Positions 16,880 to 25,978 of a stretch of DNA of 45,219 nt are shown here, piece by piece. Position numbers and translations under genes: made by a program. Below the pieces are notes generated by a model, which was given only the letters and a program-made list of their open reading frames with translations, was not told where the DNA came from and searched no databases. Numbering within the stretch: the first letter of the stretch is position 1; each line of letters starts with the position of its first letter. Origin of the DNA: a bacterium (GTDB lineage Bacteria > Desulfobacterota > Binatia > HRBIN30 > CADEER01); assembly GCA_030430165.1 (NCBI GenBank), contig JAUIGL010000054.1, positions 1 to 45,219 of the forward strand, in the 5' to 3' direction.

Positions 16880-17976
16880 CCGTCGGCTCGGTCCGGCTGA
16901 CCAGCTTCGCGATCCCCTACCGGCGACCACTCCAACTGGCCGGCGGCACGACGCTCCAGCACCGGGGTATCCTGATCGAAGTCACCGACGATCAGGGAAC
17001 CAGCGGCGTTGGTGAGGTAGCGCCGGGGCCGGGCACCTCGAGCGAGGACATCGAAGCCCTCGCCGGCGAAGCGCGACAACGGGCGGGGCGACTGCGAGGC
17101 GCCGAAGTCGCGGACGTCGAGCAGATCGAGGCCGCAGCTGCAGACACTCCCGGGCCGCTGCGCGCCGGGCTCGAGACCGCGCTGCTCGACCTTCTCGGGA
17201 AACGGACGTCGAAATCGATCGCCGAGATCCTCGGCCGCGGCCGCGACGACATCCCCGAACGAGCTCCGGTCAACGCGATGCTCGACCGCCAGCCTCCCGC
17301 CGATGCGTTGGCACGCGCCCGCCAGGCGCACGCAGACGGGTTCCGCACCATCAAGCTGAAGGTCGAGCCGGAGCGCTTCGACGAGTTGGTCGCCACTGTC
17401 GGCTCGATCCGCGATGCGTTGGGTGACGTGGTCCGGCTACGGCTCGACTGCAACGCAGCGTGGCCGAGCGATCGCGCCGCGGCAGCGTTGCATGCGCTCG
17501 AGCGCTTCGCCGTCGAGTACGTGGAGCAACCGGTCGCCGGACTGGACGCACTCGCCGCGTTGCGCCGGCAAACCACCACACCGGTCGCCATCGACGAGTC
17601 GGTAGTCGGACGCGACAGCGTGCGACGCGCCATCGAGCTCGGCGCCGCCGACGTCGTCGTGCTCAAGCCGGCGCGCATCGGTCTGATCGAAGCCGCGCGC
17701 GCGGCGCGGCTCGCCCGCGACGCCGGACTGGCGGTCACCATCACCTCCAACCTGGAAACCAGCGTCGGCATCCTCGCCGCCCTCCAGCTGGCGGCGGCGA
17801 TCGGCGAGGTCCCGGATCGGCCGGACTGGGCACACGGTCTTGCGACCATCGACCTGCTCGACGGGGACCTGACCGAGACACCGGCGCGAGCCGAGCGAGG
17901 CCACCTACGCGTCCCGAACCAGCCGGGCAGCGGCTTCGAGCTCGATCGCGCCCGACTCGAGCGGTGGAGCCTCTGA
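16876..17976 (+). CDS. menC: o-Succinylbenzoate synthase (MenC)
   Basis: MenC dehydrates the MenH product to o-succinylbenzoate. It is an enolase-superfamily enzyme of 366 residues. Catalytic and metal residues are in place: Lys160 and Lys162 in TIKLKVEP, Asp191 in RLDCNAAW, Glu217 in EYVEQPV, Asp240 in AIDESVVG and Lys264 in VVLKPARIG. The superfamily also contains dipeptide epimerases and N-acylamino-acid racemases with similar motifs; the men operon position decides for MenC. The start is coupled to menA by ATGA. Confidence 0.93.
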   Translation: MTVGSVRLTSFAIPYRRPLQLAGGTTLQHRGILIEVTDDQGTSGVGEVAPGPGTSSEDIEALAGEARQRAGRLRGAEVADVEQIEAAAADTPGPLRAGLETALLDLLGKRTSKSIAEILGRGRDDIPERAPVNAMLDRQPPADALARARQAHADGFRTIKLKVEPERFDELVATVGSIRDALGDVVRLRLDCNAAWPSDRAAAALHALERFAVEYVEQPVAGLDALAALRRQTTTPVAIDESVVGRDSVRRAIELGAADVVVLKPARIGLIEAARAARLARDAGLAVTITSNLETSVGILAALQLAAAIGEVPDRPDWAHGLATIDLLDGDLTETPARAERGHLRVPNQPGSGFELDRARLERWSL

Positions 17977-17977
17977 C

Positions 17978-19471
17978 GTGAGCAGGTTGGTCATCAATTG
18001 GCTCGATCAGCGCGCCAGCACGCACGCAGACCACGAATCGCTCTGCTTCGAGGGTCGCAGTATGACGTTCGCCGAGCTCGCCGCCCGCAGCGCCGCCTGG
18101 GATCGCCGGCTCACCGCGCTCGGGGTCGGACCCGGGACGCGGGTCGCCACGTTGCTGCCGAGCACACCAGAGATGGTCGCGCTGGCGCACGCCATACCGC
18201 GCGGTGGGCGCCTGCTGGTCCCGCTGGGAATCCGTTCGAGCACAGCCGAGGTCGAGCGACTGCTTCGACGCAGCAAGAGCGCGCTGGTCTTGCACGACGG
18301 TAGCGCCGCTTCGCTCGTCGACGAGCTGCGCTCCTCACAGTCCCCGCGTGCGATCAACGTGCGTGAGGAAAACGTCGAGGGCGACCCGGCCGAGCCGCGC
18401 CCCGCATCGATCGACCTCGACGCGCTGCACTCAATCGTGTTCACCTCGGGAACCAGCGGTGCAGCGAAAGGCGTGCTGCTGAGCTGGGGCAATCACTTCT
18501 GGAGCGCTACCGCGGCGGCCTTCAACCTCGGCGTATCGAGGGACGACCGCTGGCTAGTCTGCATGCCCTTGAACCACGTCGGTGGGCTCTCGGTACTGAC
18601 TCGCAGCGTGCTCTACGGGTCGACGATCGAGCTGCATCGCCGATTCGACGCCGATGCGGTGAACCGCGCGATCGACGGGAATCGCGTGACGATCGTTTCG
18701 GTCGTCGCAAACATGATGCAGCGATTGCTCGACGCGCGCGGAGATCGCCCCTACCCGGCCACTCTGCGCGCCGTGTTGATCGGCGGCGGCCCGGTGCCGC
18801 GGGCACTGATCGAGCGCTGCCGTTCGCTCGCGGTACCGATTGTGCCGACATACGGGCTGACCGAGACCGCGTCGCAGATCGTCACCGCCTCCCCCAACCA
18901 CCCGCCTCCCGCGGGGAGCAGCGGCCAGGCCCTATTGTCCGCCGAAGTGCGCATCGTCGGCGATGACGCGCGTATTGCCGCAGCCGGCGAAGCCGGCGAG
19001 ATCGAGCTGCGCGGACCGATGGTCAGTCCGGGCTACCTCGACGAGCCGCGGCGCGCGGCGGACGATTGGCTGCGAACCCGCGACCGCGGCTATCTGGACG
19101 AACGAGGCTACCTCTTCGTCCTCGGCCGCGGCGACGACACCGTCATCACCGGCGGGGAGAACGTCCACCCCGGCGAAATCGAGCGCGCCCTCGAATCGCA
19201 TCCGCTCGTCGCCGAGGCTTTCGCCGTCGGCGCCGACGACGAGCAGTGGGGCCAGTGCCTGATCGCCGCAGTGCGAACGACCGGCGAGGTCAGCGAAAGC
19301 GAGCTGCTTCGGCACTGTCGGCAGGAACTGGCGGGGTTCAAGGTACCACGCAGCATCGAGCTGCTCGCCGACTTCCCGCGCACTCCGGCCGGCAAGATCG
19401 CCCGCAAGGAGACCGCCCGAGCGGTCGGCGCAAACTACAAAAGTCGAGATCGGGCGAGCGTCGAGCCCTGA
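17978..19471 (+). CDS. menE: o-Succinylbenzoate--CoA ligase (MenE)
   Basis: MenE activates o-succinylbenzoate with ATP and CoA for ring closure by MenB. The GTG at 17978, one base after the menC stop, gives 497 residues. Adenylate-forming motifs are FTSGTSGAAKG (155-165), GGGPVPRALIERC near 268-280, YGLTETASQ near 291-299, TRDRGYLDERGYLFVLGR near 367-384, and the C-terminal catalytic Lys in TPAGKIARKE near 471. It is the last gene of the operon. No menB follows, so naphthoate synthase must be encoded elsewhere. Confidence 0.94.
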   Translation: MSRLVINWLDQRASTHADHESLCFEGRSMTFAELAARSAAWDRRLTALGVGPGTRVATLLPSTPEMVALAHAIPRGGRLLVPLGIRSSTAEVERLLRRSKSALVLHDGSAASLVDELRSSQSPRAINVREENVEGDPAEPRPASIDLDALHSIVFTSGTSGAAKGVLLSWGNHFWSATAAAFNLGVSRDDRWLVCMPLNHVGGLSVLTRSVLYGSTIELHRRFDADAVNRAIDGNRVTIVSVVANMMQRLLDARGDRPYPATLRAVLIGGGPVPRALIERCRSLAVPIVPTYGLTETASQIVTASPNHPPPAGSSGQALLSAEVRIVGDDARIAAAGEAGEIELRGPMVSPGYLDEPRRAADDWLRTRDRGYLDERGYLFVLGRGDDTVITGGENVHPGEIERALESHPLVAEAFAVGADDEQWGQCLIAAVRTTGEVSESELLRHCRQELAGFKVPRSIELLADFPRTPAGKIARKETARAVGANYKSRDRASVEP

Positions 19472-19600
19472 ACGCTTTTGCCCGTCGATGCAGCGCCAGC
19501 GCGCCCGATTCGGCCGCGTCTGCCTGGCGATCGGCTGCCGCGAGAGCTCGGGCGCGTCTGGCACGACTCCTGCTGTAAGATCGAGTGGAGGGTCATTACC

Positions 19601-19879
19601 ATGCTCCATCTCGACAGCCCCGATCTGCTACCGCGCCCCGATGAGGCGCGCCGAGCCGGCAGCAGCCATCAGCTGCCCTGTCCGATGTGCCACCACGACT
19701 TCGATCTGTTCGCGGCTCCGTGGTGTGGCCATCACCGCGGCGAGCCATCGAAGCTGTGTCCGCACTGCGATCGCTGCTCGTGCGCCCACCCGGCGTACCA
19801 GGAGCCCGGCTTCTGGCGTGAGGCCCCGCCAACGTTTCGCGCCAACGGGTTCGAGCGACTGTTCCTGCTCTACCTCTGA
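19601..19879 (+). CDS. Small Cys/His-rich protein, probable zinc-binding
   Basis: The ATG at 19601 is preceded by GGAGGG at about 9 nt, giving 92 residues; a frame opening at 19478 lacks such a site. Eight or so Cys and several His occur in PCPMCHHDF, PWCGHH and LCPHCDRCSCAHPAY, a pattern of two CxxC knuckles plus extra ligands. The tail reads FWREAPPTFRANGFERLFLLYL. I recall similar small proteins in deltaproteobacterial genomes but know no function. It lies 130 bp after menE and its last 10 nt overlap the convergent lpxD 3' end. Confidence 0.7.
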   Translation: MLHLDSPDLLPRPDEARRAGSSHQLPCPMCHHDFDLFAAPWCGHHRGEPSKLCPHCDRCSCAHPAYQEPGFWREAPPTFRANGFERLFLLYL

Positions 19880-20937
19880 CGGCGCGGACCCTCGGATTCG
19901 TCGGCCGGCGCGCCAGCCTTGCTCGACGCGAGCAGCCCGTTCAACTTCTCCAGGCGGCGCAGGCGGCGCAGGATGTCGCCGAGCCGGAGAAAGCCGGCCG
20001 AGCCGCGTCGCCACTTCTCGATCGGCACCGCCGGGATTCCGCCGACGACCGCGCCGGGACTGACGTCACCCGAGACGCCGCTCTTGGCGGCGACCCGAGC
20101 GAGATCGCCGATCACCTGGTGACCGGCGGTTCCGACCTGACCACCGAGCTGTACCCACGAGCCGAGGCGGCTGCTGCCGGACAGGCCGCACTGCGCCGCC
20201 AAGACCGAATGCTCGCCGATCTCGCAGCCGTGGGCGACCTGCACCATGTTGTCGATCTTGACGCCGCGGCCGATTCGGGTCTCACCGACGGTGGCGCGGT
20301 CGATGGTCGCGTTGGCGCCGATCTCGACCTCGTCCTCGATCACGACCGTTCCGGTCTGCACGACTTTCTCGAGCTTGCCCGCCGCCGTCGGGATGTAACC
20401 GAAGCCATCCGATCCGATCACCGCCCCGGCGTGAATCACGACGTCGTTGCCGATCCGCACCCCTTCGCGAATGATCACCGACGGGAAGGACGTGAAACGG
20501 TCGCCGATGACGGTCGCGTGTCCGATCACCGTTCCCGCGCGCAGAGTTGCTTCCGAGCCGATCTCGACGTCGTCTTCGACGACTACGTGCGGACCGATCG
20601 CCGCGCCGGGTCCGATCTTGGCGCTGGGCGCGATGACGGCGGTCTCGTGGACCCCCTCGGGGCGCGGTGGCGGCTGGTAGAACAGCCGCAGTGCCCGCGC
20701 AAACGCGAGATGCGGCTCGGACGTGCGCAGCGTCGGGAGATCGATGTCGTCCATCTCCGGCGCCAGGATCAGAGCGCTGGCGCGAGTCGTCCGCAGAAAG
20801 CGCGCGTAACGCGCGTTGCCGATAAAGGACAGGTCGCCCGCAGTCGCCGTTTCGATCGGCCAAACCCGCGCGATGTCGGTGTCTGGGGCCCCGCGCAGCT
20901 CGCAATTCAGGGCCTTCGCAATCTCGCCCAGCCGCAT
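19870..20937 (-). CDS. lpxD: UDP-3-O-(3-hydroxyacyl)glucosamine N-acyltransferase (LpxD)
   Basis: LpxD adds the N-linked hydroxyacyl chain in lipid A synthesis. From ATG 20937 the protein has 355 residues. It has the short uridine-binding N-domain (GDLSFIGNARY, residues 35-45), then a long left-handed beta-helix of hexapeptide repeats, with the catalytic His in KIDNMVQVAHGCEIGEH near residue 237 and a C-terminal helical extension. No lipid A partner genes (fabZ, lpxA, bamA) are adjacent, unlike the common arrangement. The longer upstream frame is noncoding in appearance, so I chose the ATG beside MRLGEIAKAL. Confidence 0.95.
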   Translation of the reverse strand: MRLGEIAKALNCELRGAPDTDIARVWPIETATAGDLSFIGNARYARFLRTTRASALILAPEMDDIDLPTLRTSEPHLAFARALRLFYQPPPRPEGVHETAVIAPSAKIGPGAAIGPHVVVEDDVEIGSEATLRAGTVIGHATVIGDRFTSFPSVIIREGVRIGNDVVIHAGAVIGSDGFGYIPTAAGKLEKVVQTGTVVIEDEVEIGANATIDRATVGETRIGRGVKIDNMVQVAHGCEIGEHSVLAAQCGLSGSSRLGSWVQLGGQVGTAGHQVIGDLARVAAKSGVSGDVSPGAVVGGIPAVPIEKWRRGSAGFLRLGDILRRLRRLEKLNGLLASSKAGAPADESEGPRRQR

Positions 20938-20991
20938 GACGGAATTTGATCTAGCGACTCGGGCGAGGCGGTGCAACATCTGCCGGGCCCT

Positions 20992-21183
20992 CCCTCGATA
21001 CGCGCTCCGCGCTACTCGGGACAACGGGGGACTGGCACAAGGAAGCCGCCAGCAGAGCACCAGGACGGGGGAGGGCCAGACAGGGAAGCTGACAGCAGAG
21101 CCCCATAACCAGGGAGGGCCAGCACAGGGAAGCTGACAGCAGAACCCCGATCTCCCGGGTAGCGCGAAAGCGCGTATCGAGGG
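20992..21183. repeat. Inverted-repeat-bounded element with three tandem 42-44-bp repeats
   Basis: The left arm (20992-21020, starting CCCTCGATACGCGCT) and the right arm (21154-21183) are imperfect inverted copies of about 29 bp. Each arm is itself palindromic (the right one contains GCGC-GAAA-GCGC). Between them lie three tandem units beginning at about 21026 (diverged), 21068 and 21112, with cores such as GGGAGGGCCAGACAGGGAAG and GCTGACAGCAGA. No ORF is supported. It lies between dxs (downstream end) and the lpxD start. Confidence 0.75.
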
Positions 21184-21218
21184 AACTCGCGTGGAGCTAG
21201 AGGGCTGGCCGGGTTCCC

Positions 21219-23180
21219 CTAGGGGCGGTTCGACGGTCGCAGCAGCCGCACCCGGCTCTCGCCGTCGCCGAGCCGGTCGAGAACTCGGCGAGACAGTTGC
21301 TCGACGCCGAGGCCGACCGAGGCCAGCTGCTCGGCCCGGACACCGTGATCGATGTAGACGTCGGGGATCGCCAACTGGCAGATTCGCGAAGCGCGCTGGC
21401 GCAGCTTCGACTGCACGAGCTCGCTGACCGCAGATCCGAAACCGCCGGCGAGGACGTGATCTTCCAGCGTGAACACCACCGGCTGCCGCTCGACCTCGGC
21501 GAGTATCGTCTGCTCGTCGAGCGGCTTGGCGAAGCGTGCATCGACCACCGCGAGCACGTGACCACTGTCGCGGCGCACCTGCTCGCGTACTTCCAGAGCG
21601 GCGTAGACCATCGGGCCATAGGCGACGATGGCTCCATCTTCGCCGTCAGCGACCCGCTCCCCTTCACCGATCGCAAACGGGCGACTCGGCAGGCAGCGGT
21701 CGGGATGCATCCCCGAGCCACGCGGAAAACGAATCGCGGTCGGACCGTCGTGCCCCACGGCCAGCTCCATGCAGCGGCCGAGCTCGATGGTGTCGCGCGG
21801 CGCCATCAAGGTGAAATTGGGCAGGCAGCGAAGATACGCAATGTCGAAGACGCCGTTGTGGGTCGCGCCGTCGGCGCCGACCAGGCCGCCCCGGTCGAGG
21901 CAGAACACGACCGGGAGGTTCTGCAGCGCCACCTCCTGAAAGAGCTGGTCGTAAGCGCGCTGCAGGAACGTCGAGTAGATCGCGCAGATCGGTCGCTTGC
22001 CGCCCAACACCAAACCAGCGGCGAGGCTGACCGCGTGCTGCTCCGCCATTCCGACGTCGAGGCAACGTTCGGGAAACAGCTTGTCGAACTTCTTGAGCCC
22101 CGTCCCTTCGAGCATCGCCGCCGTCAGCACGACGATTCGCTCGTCGCGTTCGGCGAGCTCGATCGCCTTGTCGGCGAAGGCCGAGGTGAAGCTGGGCCCG
22201 CCCTGTCCGGCGTACTCGACAGCAGGCGCCGCCGGTTTCACGGTACCCGGCGCCGCGTGGTAGCACGTGTCTTCGGGAACGTCGTCCTTGTAGCCGCGTC
22301 CCTTCTGGGTGACGGCGTGGATGAGCACCGGCCGGTTCATCCAACGCGTGGCGCGAAACGCGTCGCGCAGCGCCTCGATGTCGTGGCCATCGATCGGGCC
22401 GTAGTAGAAGAAGCCGAGCTCTTCGAAGATGATTCCCATCGCGTGCTGAGGGATCACACCCTGGAACGAGTGGTACCAACGCTGCAGGACGTCTTCGACG
22501 GCTTCGCCGACGCCCGGGATCTGGACGATGGCGCGCTGCAGCGCGTGCAGTCGATCGTTCAGCCACGTCGAGCTGCGTACCCGAGACAGGTACTTGCTCA
22601 TGGCGCCGACACTCGGGCTGATGCCCATGTTGTTGTCGTTGAGCACCACCACGAGGTTCATGTCGCGATAGGTTCCGCCGTGGTTGAGCGCCTCGTAGGC
22701 GTTGCCTTCCTGCAGCGAGCCGTCGCCGATCACCGCGACCGCCTTGCGATCGGCCTCCTCCGGCTGTCCGCGCCAAGCGAGAGCCAGACCCGTCGCCGTC
22801 GAGATGCTGGTGCCGCCGTGTCCGGTCTTGACGGTGTCGTACGGCGACTCCGCAGGATCGGGAAAACCCGACATCCCCTGCCACTGGCGCAGCGATGGAA
22901 ACTGCTCCATGCGCCCGGTCAGAATCTTGTGCGGGTAGCACTGGTGACCGACGTCCCACACCAGCTTGTCGTAGTCGTTGAACCGATACTCGGCGAACAA
23001 CGCCAAAGTGAGCTCGACAACTCCGAGGCCGGCGCCGAGGTGACCTCCGGTACGCGTGACCGAATCGATGATGAAGGAGCGAGTCTCGTCCGCCAGGCGG
23101 TACAGCAACTCGGTGTCCATGCCGCGCACCTGGCTCGGCGAACGCAGCGCCTCGAGCAGAGGATAGTCTTGGGATGACAT
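21219..23180 (-). CDS. dxs: 1-Deoxy-D-xylulose-5-phosphate synthase
   Basis: Dxs condenses pyruvate and glyceraldehyde 3-phosphate, the first step of the MEP isoprenoid pathway, and so supplies precursors for the quinone side chain. The ATG at 23180 gives 653 residues. Motifs are GHQCYPHKILTGR near 73-85, GDGSLQEGNAYEALNHGG near 150 (the ThDP-Mg motif; many Dxs read GDGAMTAG), NDNNMGISPSVGA, and the transketolase Glu in DVGMAEQHAVSLAAG near 377-391. A longer open frame to 23315 lacks Dxs-like sequence. Confidence 0.95.
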   Translation of the reverse strand: MSSQDYPLLEALRSPSQVRGMDTELLYRLADETRSFIIDSVTRTGGHLGAGLGVVELTLALFAEYRFNDYDKLVWDVGHQCYPHKILTGRMEQFPSLRQWQGMSGFPDPAESPYDTVKTGHGGTSISTATGLALAWRGQPEEADRKAVAVIGDGSLQEGNAYEALNHGGTYRDMNLVVVLNDNNMGISPSVGAMSKYLSRVRSSTWLNDRLHALQRAIVQIPGVGEAVEDVLQRWYHSFQGVIPQHAMGIIFEELGFFYYGPIDGHDIEALRDAFRATRWMNRPVLIHAVTQKGRGYKDDVPEDTCYHAAPGTVKPAAPAVEYAGQGGPSFTSAFADKAIELAERDERIVVLTAAMLEGTGLKKFDKLFPERCLDVGMAEQHAVSLAAGLVLGGKRPICAIYSTFLQRAYDQLFQEVALQNLPVVFCLDRGGLVGADGATHNGVFDIAYLRCLPNFTLMAPRDTIELGRCMELAVGHDGPTAIRFPRGSGMHPDRCLPSRPFAIGEGERVADGEDGAIVAYGPMVYAALEVREQVRRDSGHVLAVVDARFAKPLDEQTILAEVERQPVVFTLEDHVLAGGFGSAVSELVQSKLRQRASRICQLAIPDVYIDHGVRAEQLASVGLGVEQLSRRVLDRLGDGESRVRLLRPSNRP

Positions 23181-23321
23181 TCGTGGGCCGACCTCTTCTG
23201 GGCTCGCCCGCAGCAACGCGGGTGTAAGGACAACGCTACGCCGAATGGGAAGCACGTCAATCCCGGCGTCGATGATTGGTCGAGACCGGGATCGCCCGGT
23301 CTCCAGATGCCGCAACGATCC

Positions 23322-24737
23322 TCAATCGGCCCGTTTGCCCTTGCCCTGGGCAACCGCGGGGGTCGCCTCGGCCTGCGTCGCCCAAAGCTCGGCGGCAGCG
23401 ACGCTGACGTAGAGCACCGCCGCCGGCGCCAGCGCCAGGAACAGGCGGCTGTCGGCGGTCCGGTTGACGGCGAACTGCCACGCGTCGGTACACCAGAGAA
23501 CGTACAGGAACGGAACGAAGGGAATCATGATCATGACGCTCAGTCGGCGCGTCGCCGCGTCGCCGACGCCGGCGATCTGGGCCAGGGCGAGGCCCCAGAA
23601 CAACAGCCACAGCAGGTTCCAGTTGCCGCGCAGGAAGAGATCGGACAGGACCGGACCGATCGCCTCGACGTGCAGCTGTGTGCTCGCGACGTAGTCACGC
23701 AGCGCCTGATTGGCGGCTGCAACCACCACCGCGACCAGGACCGCCGCCAGAAGCAGGGGCCAGCGTTTGCGCCGGCTGGACTTCCTCCCCCCTCCGCCCT
23801 GCAACACCAGGCCGACCGCCGCGGCGACCATCAGAGGAACGCCCTCGAGCTTGATCAGCGGCAGCGAGAGGACGAAACCGATACTGAGCGCCCGCCACAT
23901 CCGGTCGCTCGGGTGACCCAAAGCTCGCGCACGATCGGCCAGGAACGCGGTCGACACGACCAGGAGGAAGTGAACCGCCAGGATCACGTCCGCATATCCG
24001 GCATGGCTGGCGTGCACGACGAAGAGCGGCAACCCGGACAAGGCGAACGCGCCGATCCATCCCCACAGCCGGCCATGCGTCAATCGCGCTACCGCGTAAA
24101 CCAGCAACACCGCGCTGCTGTAGATCAAAGCCCAGGGCAAATTGACGACGACGTCGTTCCACTCGCCCAACCCGATCGCCGGCCATGCGTGTAACAGCGA
24201 GGCGTGCGGAGGATAGTCGGTGCGCGCGCCACCGCCGAGATAGAACGGATCGGCCGGGTCGAGAATCAGCGACTGCCGAGCCGACCACGCCTTCGCTCGC
24301 AGAGTCCAAACGGCGAAGGCGTCCCAGATCTCGATCGGCTTGCGACTCACCTCGAACCACACGAAGGCGAGGTTGGCGAACACACCGACGCCGAGACCAG
24401 CGCGCAGCCACGTGCCACCGAGATCTCCGAGCGCGGCAACCGGCCACTGGCGAGGATCCTCGAGCGCCAACCAACGGCGCGCACCGAAACAGGCGAGCAG
24501 CGCGAGCAACAGCGCTGCCACCGGGACCGACACCGCCGTCAGCGGGATCCGCGCGATTCCGAGCAGGATCATCGCCAGCGAGACCAGAGTCGCTCCGATC
24601 GGATAGGCCAGCGCCGCCAGAACCAGCCGGATTCGCGGCTCGGCGTCGCGCCATGCAGCGAGGCTCACCGCGCCGATCAACGCGGGAACGACACCCGCTA
24701 CCACAAGACCGAGAAGGAGCGTGCCGATGCCACTCAT
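23322..24737 (-). CDS. Multi-pass membrane protein, GT-C glycosyltransferase-like
   Basis: The ATG at 24737 gives 471 residues with ten or more hydrophobic helices. The first large loop contains IEIWDAFAVWTLRAKAW, an Asp in the place where GT-C transferases keep their catalytic Asp, and GARTDYPPHASLLHAWPA follows, like the DYPP loops of ArnT/PMT-type enzymes. A lipid-linked sugar donor and an acceptor on the outer face of the inner membrane would be typical. I cannot name a substrate. The start overlaps the stop of the next upstream gene by 4 nt (ATGA), so the two are co-translated. Confidence 0.6.
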   Translation of the reverse strand: MSGIGTLLLGLVVAGVVPALIGAVSLAAWRDAEPRIRLVLAALAYPIGATLVSLAMILLGIARIPLTAVSVPVAALLLALLACFGARRWLALEDPRQWPVAALGDLGGTWLRAGLGVGVFANLAFVWFEVSRKPIEIWDAFAVWTLRAKAWSARQSLILDPADPFYLGGGARTDYPPHASLLHAWPAIGLGEWNDVVVNLPWALIYSSAVLLVYAVARLTHGRLWGWIGAFALSGLPLFVVHASHAGYADVILAVHFLLVVSTAFLADRARALGHPSDRMWRALSIGFVLSLPLIKLEGVPLMVAAAVGLVLQGGGGRKSSRRKRWPLLLAAVLVAVVVAAANQALRDYVASTQLHVEAIGPVLSDLFLRGNWNLLWLLFWGLALAQIAGVGDAATRRLSVMIMIPFVPFLYVLWCTDAWQFAVNRTADSRLFLALAPAAVLYVSVAAAELWATQAEATPAVAQGKGKRAD

Positions 24738-25978
24738 TTGGGTTGCCCTCGAACCGGAACCCGGCGCAGCATTCGAAGCACGCGCACCACCATCCAACCG
24801 CGGTCGAAATCGACGACCTCGACCTGAAAGCGGCGCCCGTTGTCGAGAGTGAGTAGCCCCTTGGCTTCGTCCAGCCGCGCCGTCGTCACGCGATAAAGAA
24901 CGATGTAGTCGGGTTTGCGCCGGTTGCGCAGTCGCAGCGGACCGACCGAGTGTCGCGGAAAGAAAAGGTATTTGGCGCGGATGACGTTGAACGGGTCGTT
25001 CGAGAGAAAGGCGAAGCTGGCATCCTCCGGAACCGCCGCGAGGACGCCTTCGACCATCTTGCGAAAGTCGTCCCCGTAGGAGGTAGCGGAGGCATCGGCG
25101 CCCGCGATCCCTGCGAATCGGGCCTGGTCGACGGCGACGTTCTCGGCGAGATTGACGCGAGACCGCAGGTCGAGCACCAGCCAGCCGAGCGCGACTGCGA
25201 CCATCAACCCGTGCCAGCGAAACTGCCGTCCCGTCGATCGCGCGCTGGCGAGCTCGAGCGCCGCGACCAAGAGCAAGGTGACGATCACCCAAACCGTCAG
25301 CGCAACACCAGCGAGCGACGGGCCGTAGAGCACGTTGACAGTCGACTGGCCGCCGAAGAGCTCGACCGCAAACAGCTCGCGCACCCCACGCCCGAACGCC
25401 GCCGTCGCACCGTGTCCCTCGACGATGATGCGGCTCACGTCGAAGTCCGCGTCGTGCAGGATCGCGACCGCCAACTGTCCCACGGTGCCGTGCCAGCCGG
25501 GCTCCCCGCTGAGATCGAAATAGATCCAATCGTGCGACAGATGATGCTGCCGTACGCTCCGACTCCATTCCGCCGCGTCGTCGAAGCGCCAGCTGAGCTG
25601 CACCTGAACGTGCCCCGCCCGGCCCGGTTCGATCTCGACCCAAACACCGGGCGACTCCTCAGCCGAAAAACGTGTGGCGGGAACGAAGGCCCAGCGCCGG
25701 TTGGGGTCGCGACTCCAGGAGCGTTCGAGGTTGCCGTCGTCGAATACGGCGAGCGAGCTCCCGCCCGACCAACGCCCGTCGACACCGGCGAAAACCGACA
25801 CCAATGACCAGATGAGAGCGATCGCGGCGCCGGCGACCCACGGGCGGTCGATCGGCGACCACCACGGCCCCCGCTTGTCTCCGCCCTGCTTCAAAATCCC
25901 ACCATCTGCATCAATCCCGCACGGATACTGGTCCCGTACGGCGACAGATTCAAACGACGCCTCTCGATGCAACGACAC
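24734..25978 (-). CDS. Membrane protein of unknown function, coupled to the GT-C-like gene
   Basis: From the GTG at 25978 the protein has 414 residues, but the start is uncertain, since the first 45 residues are polar. One hydrophobic segment lies near 50-66 (AGAAIALIWSLVSVFAGV), followed by a roughly 150-residue, probably extracytoplasmic, domain rich in Trp and Asp. Two more segments follow near 227-247 and 258-275. A soluble C-terminal domain contains SYGDDFRKMVEGVLAAVPED. I recognise no family. The 4-nt overlap with the following gene suggests the two proteins work together. Confidence 0.5.
   Translation of the reverse strand: MSLHREASFESVAVRDQYPCGIDADGGILKQGGDKRGPWWSPIDRPWVAGAAIALIWSLVSVFAGVDGRWSGGSSLAVFDDGNLERSWSRDPNRRWAFVPATRFSAEESPGVWVEIEPGRAGHVQVQLSWRFDDAAEWSRSVRQHHLSHDWIYFDLSGEPGWHGTVGQLAVAILHDADFDVSRIIVEGHGATAAFGRGVRELFAVELFGGQSTVNVLYGPSLAGVALTVWVIVTLLLVAALELASARSTGRQFRWHGLMVAVALGWLVLDLRSRVNLAENVAVDQARFAGIAGADASATSYGDDFRKMVEGVLAAVPEDASFAFLSNDPFNVIRAKYLFFPRHSVGPLRLRNRRKPDYIVLYRVTTARLDEAKGLLTLDNGRRFQVEVVDFDRGWMVVRVLRMLRRVPVRGQPK

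Noticed and set aside
23322..25643. 773-codon version of the GT-C-like gene
   Set aside because: The extra 300 N-terminal residues are Arg-rich and lie across the coding frame of the next gene; the ATG at 24737 starts at a hydrophobic helix and gives the usual 4-nt overlap.
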